Source of the DNA: Haliclystus octoradiatus
Lineage: Eukaryota > Cnidaria > Staurozoa > Stauromedusae > Haliclystidae
Assembly (NCBI GenBank): GCA_916610825.1
Contig: OU744451.1
Location: forward strand, 19,679,482 to 19,743,481
Length of the DNA: 64,000 nt
Reading direction: 5' to 3'
The translations under genes were made by a program, and so were the position numbers. Shown here in pieces: positions 59,101-64,000 of this stretch; the first letter of the stretch is position 1, and the number at the start of each line of letters is the position of its first letter. Below the pieces are notes generated by a model. The model was not told the DNA's origin. It made no database searches and saw only the letters and a program-made list of their open reading frames with translations.

Positions 59101-62100
59101 TGCAAAAACACATTTATTATTGCGTGAATCCTTTTTCTTCTTCTGAAAACAAAATGATGACTAAGAAAATTCAAAATTGTCTGCTAATAACGTGTGAGCG
59201 AGGCTGATTCCATTGTTTGCAAACAATAAACCATATTGTTTCTTTAAACAATAGAGTATTCGATTAATATTCAAATAGTTTTAATAAACAATAGCGAATA
59301 TTCGAATTGTAATTCGAACGTCAGCTACGATCGCTAATTAAAAATAGATTAACCAAACATTATAAGTCTGTAAATACTCTCTTATGTGTTTTTTTTCCAA
59401 AACTGATCCATTTTGAAATCGAGACACATGTCTGTAGTACTTAACTTTGTATTGTTTTGTATTTTCTTTCATAGAAAAATTACAGAAGCTGCACACAAAC
59501 AACTTGATAAATTATGGCACACTACAAATATTTATATGCATCCAAACATTGAAGAATATGCTGAAAAACTCACCTCAAAACTCCCTGATAAACTCAAGGT
59601 ATGCTTCTTTATGAATTTTAGAGACTGCTATATAATTAGGCAATTTGGTGTGAGCTGAGAAGAACTTGATCGACTTCAAGAATATTTAATTCTCTCATGT
59701 GTAAGATACAGTCAAAGCTGTAGCCTAAATTTCTATATTCTTCATCAACAATATTTGAGATCAAATTGTTGTTCAGAACATAATTCATAAAATAACCAAT
59801 TGTTTACTGTTGTTAGCAGAAATGTTTGACCTCTTGAATCATAATTATCCTCATCAAATTTATAGTTTACATCACTTCATTGGTACATTACCGACTGAGG
59901 ATAAGTTAAATTTTTTATTCTCTCAGTCAGCAAACAATGACATTAACAAAATCCTCAGGTCATTGCTAGCGAAGTCTATGAAAGATAGGATTGATGAGTG
60001 AAGTATATTTCATAAAATACCATTATATGTAAATTCAAGTCTAATTGTCAGACATCCTGTAAATTCGGGATATACGATAATAAAGTCAAAACAAACAAAC
60101 ATCATTATTTAATTATTCAGAACCCGATAAGCTGAGAGCTTTTTTCCGCGGGACTTTTTGTATTTTTTGACCTCTTGTATGTATTTTTAGGTTTGCTATT
60201 TTGTCAATAGCGGTTCTGAAGCCAATGACCTTGCCATGATGATGGCTAGAGCTTATACAGGAAACTTTGACTTGACATTTTTGAGGTAGGCCTAATGTAA
60301 TCTCACTTTCTATTTCTCTTGGAGAATCTAGGCATTGTCAATATTCAACGGCTCTGTAAATGGCAAATATTAACATAGAATATTTCTCATAAAAAACTTT
60401 TTGCTCAATAAGTTTGTAAAAAAGGCGAGCGATAAAAAAGGCGTAATTTTGCGACGTTTTGTCATTATACTTAATATGACATTTCCAAGCGATTATGAAT
60501 TAAAAAGGATGGATATTCAAATACATGAATATTTATATGTTTTACTTACTAAAATTTTACGGTATGGTGTGATAATAATTCAACAAAGAATAGACTACAT
60601 AATACAATAAAAAGGTGTTAATGACGTTAGACAATACAGTTATGCGGAAAACAATTTAGATTTGATTAAATCAGATTGCGTATTGAGCGTCGGTTTGATT
60701 CGCCTGATTGTGAGCATCTCATGAATCAAACAATCAAATTTATTTTTACATTTCCGTAAAACCCTAATAGTGTGGTGTTTGTTTTTCACGTTCTGTTGAT
60801 GAACGTTGCGGAAATGCAAACCAACAGCAGAACAGAATATTTCTCACTTTCTTTTTTCTATTTAAAACAACTGAAAACAAGTTCAATCTGACTTATTTCT
60901 TTAGTGAGAATAATGTTTACTTGAACCTACTAAGGATATATTTCCGCCATTCACAGAGATCTAGAATATTAACTCCAATTAATGGAAGTGGTGCAATTTT
61001 AATTATTTCTCCTGATACGTGTAGGCCTATCTAACTATTTCTTTTCAGATATGAAAAGGGTTCCTCATGCGGGAGTAAAGTGTTGTTTAGATGTCAGTAT
61101 GTATCATACTGTATACCTTTTTTCTCGTTTCAAAACCTCTTAAATATTATCAATGGATATTATCACAAGCAGACTGAATTTGAATAATATTGATCTGTAA
61201 AAAAACTTCCCCAAAAAATTAATTACCTTAAAAAATATTCTCTTACAATATTAAAAAAATATTTTTATTAAAATTCTTATAAAATGAGTGTCAAAAATGA
61301 AACATTCTAGATATCCGCTACTTCAAGTTTCATACCAGAAGGTGATCATCAGGTGTGAAACTTGAAGTAGCGGAAATCTAGAACGTTTCATTTTTGACAC
61401 TCGTTTTATATAAATGCTCTGATTAATTTCATAGAGCACTATACCAAGAACTGGTATGGAACAATCCACCTATTAATATTATTATATAACTATTTTTTAA
61501 TAAAATTCTTGTACAGTACTTGAACATGGGGAAGTTTTCTTGGTCGAAAACCTCGATTGTGATTTCCTAACATTGAGATGCTCTATAAACCAACACGCAG
61601 GAATGCAAGAATTTTATAACTTTTACTTGAACTCAACTGTCTTTTTAATTCTTGACTCGATTCTTGACTGAGTCTTGTGATGGGTCGATCCAGTTTTTTT
61701 GGGGATCGATTAATCGATGAATCGGACCCATCACTAACAGGGTAAAATATTTTTCCTTCTGTAATCCTAAATTATGCTTTCAAGGATGTTGGGGCGATAA
61801 CATCAAGTAAATATTTTCACTGCTGAACATTTTAGGGGCTATTGCCATAAAATATTATTAAAAACTGTCCCTTTTTACTTATCTTCCGAAGAACAGAAAG
61901 CAAAATATTTTTCTTCTGATTATAAAAACTTGAATACAGCTATTTCTTCCCCCTTCTTCTGAATTTGTGCTAGCCTTCCAGGACTCTCAGTCCCAGAATT
62001 CCCCCATTTTATCAAACCCTTGGTCCAGACAAGTTAATATAACAATTATATCATTTCTTTTCAATATAGGAACTCTTATCATGGATGTAGTCCTTACACT

Positions 62101-64000
62101 CTTGGTTTAATGGGACAGAGTAACTGGAAACAAGATGTACCAATGGGATTTGGATGTCATGCGGTAAAGTATTACATGTATTATTATACTAGGAATATTG
62201 GAAATGCAGGTGCTCAGAAACCATACTGACATTCAACAGCCACTCTGATCTACAGTGTTCTCGTTCTACTGAAAAACTACTGAAATACACCTTAACATTC
62301 GAAAGCTACTGCTTTCAGAAACCATACTGACATTCAACAGCCACTTTCATCTAGAGTGTTCTCGTTCTACTTAAAAACTACTGAAATACACCTTAACATT
62401 CGAAAGCTACTGCTTTCAGAAACCATACTGACATTCAACAGCCACTTTCATCTAGAGTGTTCTCGTTCTACTTAAAAACTACTGAAATACACCTTAACAT
62501 TCGAAAGCTACTGCTTTCAGAAACCATACTGACATTCAACAGCCACTTTCATCTAGAGTGTTCGCGTTCTACTGAAAAACTACTGAAATACATCTTACCA
62601 TTGGAAAGCTACTGCGCACATGCATCAAAGTGCCCAATCCAATAGCCTACTCAGTATGTTTTCAGTAGGTTTTCAGATTTTCAAAATTCGTAGTATTAGT
62701 AGGCCCAATCATTTTCAATGTTTAAATTACGTTCTGCTGAGATTAGGGTTCCAAGAATCCATGAAGGCTGAATAACAATCTATTTACCATGCTTATTTTT
62801 CTTTAAATCGTTTGATTTTGTGTAAAGTATACACTTGAAATTTTCTAAACTTGAGCAAGTTTTAATATTTTTAATCATCAGTTGTTGTTAGTGCAAATGG
62901 TCCTATTTGAAGTTATATTTGAAACTCAAATTCAACTCCCTCACATCCAGGGTCCGACTAAATGCATGAAGTTACAGGGTTAACATTACACAGATAATGA
63001 TGAGATATTGCTACAGACTGTGACTGCCACCAATTATTAAACAATAATTTATTTGTAGGTTACATATCCTGATATTTATCGTGGGCAGTTTGGCGGAAAG
63101 AATTGCCGTGATTCACCTGTTCAGGTATATATCAATTGCCAATGAGAAAATGTGTTACTCAATTTCTCCTGTATCAATATTCTTTGTTAGCCTACTAGCC
63201 TGTGTGCAGACAGACTTATCCTTTGTGTAGTCCGTCTAAGATACGGACAGACCAAGACTGGTTCAGACCTCATGATTGTCAGATGACAAGGTGTGATCGA
63301 ATAAGGGTGTAAAAATAATGCAAGGGGGAAGCATCTCACATTCATTTGATCGATTTCGCAAAGATCAGAGTAACATTATTTTCTAGGCAACAAATAGCCT
63401 CCCAATATTCGGTATTCATTAATATGTGGTTAGATTCAACCCCACATCTAAAAGAGACTTGAGGTGGTAAGTATCTAGGAATTTCCACTTGCTCAGCAAT
63501 GTGACTGGTGCTTATTTGGTGGCGGTTACAGATTATGTCCTATCATTTACGAGGCAAAACAAACAGAGACCACCATCCAAGCACCAATGGCAAACAGTAC
63601 ATGTAGACAATCTGGCAATAACAACACATGGTTTCTAATTGGTTAACTTTGTTTAAAAATTAAAATTTTAAACACCGTTAAAACAAGTGAAAATGATAGC
63701 ATTAAGTTATTTATGCAAATCTTAAAAATTTTCTGATCAAATTCTTAGTTTACATGTGCACTTGTAGGTCAGTGGCAGAGTGTCCGTATTTTGTGCGGGA
63801 GGCAGAGGTTCGATTCCTCGTGGGTGCACACATGTTTGTATTTGTCTGTATTTCTTTTCATGTCCCCCAAATAAAGAAGCACTTGTGCTTACGGGGTGAC
63901 TATCAGTTACTTATATGTAGTTAACTGACAATGTAATGCTATTATTATTATTATATATGATGTTTTCTTCTTATTATACAGGTACTACGAGACTGCGGTT
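53116..64000 (+). CDS. AGXT2: Alanine-glyoxylate aminotransferase 2 (mitochondrial), 5' nine exons, runs off window
   Basis: AGXT2 is a PLP-dependent class III aminotransferase of mitochondria that uses alanine with glyoxylate and also handles dimethylarginine and beta-aminoisobutyrate. Exons: 53116-53173, 55874-55971, 56953-57045, 57788-57879, 59475-59598, 60191-60285, 62070-62163, 63059-63124, 63982-beyond 64000. Phases agree throughout and about 246 residues are visible. The N-terminus ([20 protein letters not shown]) is basic, amphipathic and lacks acids, as expected of a mitochondrial presequence. Family landmarks: [40 protein letters not shown], the PLP phosphate-binding [12 protein letters not shown], and [14 protein letters not shown]. 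The last visible residues, DSPVQVLRDCG, match the family before its mid-region. The PLP lysine lies outside the window. Exon 1 is inferred from a Kozak-like ATG and phase match, so it is less certain than the rest. Confidence 0.92.
54225..54975. mobile_element. Fold-back element in AGXT2 intron 1
   Basis: Arms at about 54225-54470 and 54740-54975 are inverted copies: ATCGTTGATTTAACAT, GCATAGAATGATCA, ATAGATATCT, TAATTAGAAGAAAACAATGA, ATAATCATA against their complements. The loop is about 270 bp and no ORF is supported. Confidence 0.7.
56125..56355 (+). repeat. Dispersed repeat, copy 1 (AGXT2 intron 2)
   Basis: GCTGAACATTTTAGGAG, CTTCTGATTATAAAAACTTG, AATACAGCTATTTCCTTC, GTCCCAGAATCCCCCATTTT are found again in the same order at 61795-62035 in intron 6 of the same gene. 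Short CTTCCGGAATCTAGG motifs near 56563 resemble 14600 and 10365. Confidence 0.65.
57436..57612. mobile_element. pogo-like MITE, second copy
   Basis: It has the same termini and interior as 50918-51089 (CAGGCAATAACGGTTCCGG ... CCAGATTCAACTG). The right end is followed by TA; the left flank has decayed. It sits in AGXT2 intron 3, and the minus-strand ORF across it is spurious. Confidence 0.7.
57935..57950 (+). repeat. Poly-G tract (16 G)
   Basis: Sixteen consecutive G residues lie in AGXT2 intron 4, about 55 bp after the exon donor. They could form a G-quadruplex-type structure or be a slippage product. The nearest similar tract is at 9411-9422. Confidence 0.9.
58857..59094. mobile_element. 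CCCCTG-ended MITE, best copy, dense GTTCATGAAC palindromes
   Basis: It starts CCCCTGCAAAAAAC and ends TTTTGGCAGGGG, with TA on each side (58855-58856 and 59095-59096). The interior carries more than ten TTCATGAAC half or whole palindromes, often as AGTTCATGAACAGTTCATGA. It is inserted inside an ATTCGAAT-rich repeat (58660-59320), in AGXT2 intron 4. Confidence 0.75.
61262..61440. repeat. Inverted repeat of Penelope-type termini
   Basis: AAAATGAGTGTCAAAAATGA, TTCTAGATATCCGCTACTTC, AAGTTTCA recurs inverted within 100 bp. ATGCTCTG...AGAGCAC sequence follows, as beside other hammerhead copies. Arms are about 65 bp. Confidence 0.65.
61314..61352 (-). ncRNA. Hammerhead-like relic in inverted repeat
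   Basis: On the minus strand CUGAUGA (61352-61346), a weak ACC/GGU stem II, GAAA (61331-61328), stem III ACU-UGA-AGU and A are readable. The stem I strand before CUGAUGA does not pair with the GCGG after the cleavage site. Predicted inactive. Confidence 0.45.
61795..62035 (+). repeat. Dispersed repeat, copy 2 (AGXT2 intron 6)
   Basis: Direct counterpart of 56125-56355, ending 34 bp before exon 7 of AGXT2, so it may contribute to the branch-point region of that acceptor. Confidence 0.65.
62215..62620 (+). repeat. Tandem array, 101-bp unit, four copies
   Basis: CAGAAACCATACTGACATTC starts at 62215, 62316, 62417 and 62518, an exact 101-bp period. Units are nearly identical. A single related piece (TTCTACAGAAAAACTACTGA) lies near 57117. 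The 62-codon ORF across the array is an artefact. Confidence 0.92.
63758..63900 (+). mobile_element. tRNA-derived SINE, tRNA-Lys(TTT)-like head
   Basis: 63758-63828 folds as a tRNA: acceptor GCACTTG/TGGGTGC with wobble pairs; a D arm with A box TAGGTCAGTGG but a G-G mismatch; anticodon stem TCCGT/GCGGG with loop ATTTTGT (anticodon TTT); T arm with an exact B box GGTTCGATTCC. The A49-G65 and D-stem mismatches and the conserved-looking tail (AAATAAAGAAGCACTTGTGC, TTACGGGGTGAC) point to a SINE head rather than a working tRNA gene. It lies in AGXT2 intron 8, about 80 bp before the last visible exon. Confidence 0.6.

Noticed and set aside
62457..62645. 62-codon ORF
   Set aside because: It is generated by the 101-bp tandem array in an AGXT2 intron.

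Overview
The window is AT-rich metazoan nuclear DNA. Genes have GT-AG introns, and single-exon bacterial-style genes are absent apart from one intronless transporter. The spacers and introns are crowded with small transposons. TAGGCCTAC-type motifs and the gene complement fit a marine invertebrate, possibly a deuterostome such as a tunicate; this assignment is tentative.

Genes, left to right. A CAP-Gly (CYLD-like) first exon lies on the minus strand (2942-3400), head-to-head with DPM1 on the plus strand (4057-16222, nine exons that join in phase to 241 aa). An intronless MFSD8/CLN7-like MFS transporter (16915-18279, minus) converges on DPM1. A two-exon gene for a small secreted arginine-rich peptide is predicted on the minus strand (30450-30300 joined to 26184-26084). 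A B0AT/NTT4-type SLC6 transporter is complete on the minus strand (42149-31369, ten exons, 629 aa). AGXT2 on the plus strand starts at 53116 and runs off the right edge, with nine exons visible.

Mobile DNA. A BEL/Pao LTR retrotransposon (20566-25990) has seemingly identical 338-bp LTRs, a 5-bp target duplication and a 1524-codon gag-pol frame whose integrase core is missing. A Penelope-like retroelement (PLE) inverted dimer (27186-29997) sits in the intron of the secreted-peptide gene. There are also hAT, PIF/Harbinger-like, pogo/mariner-like and fold-back MITEs, several with visible target-site duplications, two tRNA-derived SINE families, and tandem arrays of 168-bp and 101-bp units.

The most unusual signal is a set of hammerhead ribozyme motifs. 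Four have an intact core and can be folded by hand (26611-26655 minus, 26964-27011 plus, 27214-27253 minus, 29929-29968 plus). At least five more are decayed, and several of these lie as 5'-to-5' inverted pairs. They belong to two architectures, both apparently tied to Penelope-like termini. One decayed copy is a 73-bp insertion with a 10-bp target duplication inside SLC6 intron 1.

The host genes do not form one pathway. DPM1 makes dolichol-phosphate-mannose, SLC6 imports amino acids, AGXT2 is a mitochondrial aminotransferase and the MFS protein is probably lysosomal. All gene models were built by eye from splice signals, reading phase and family resemblance.
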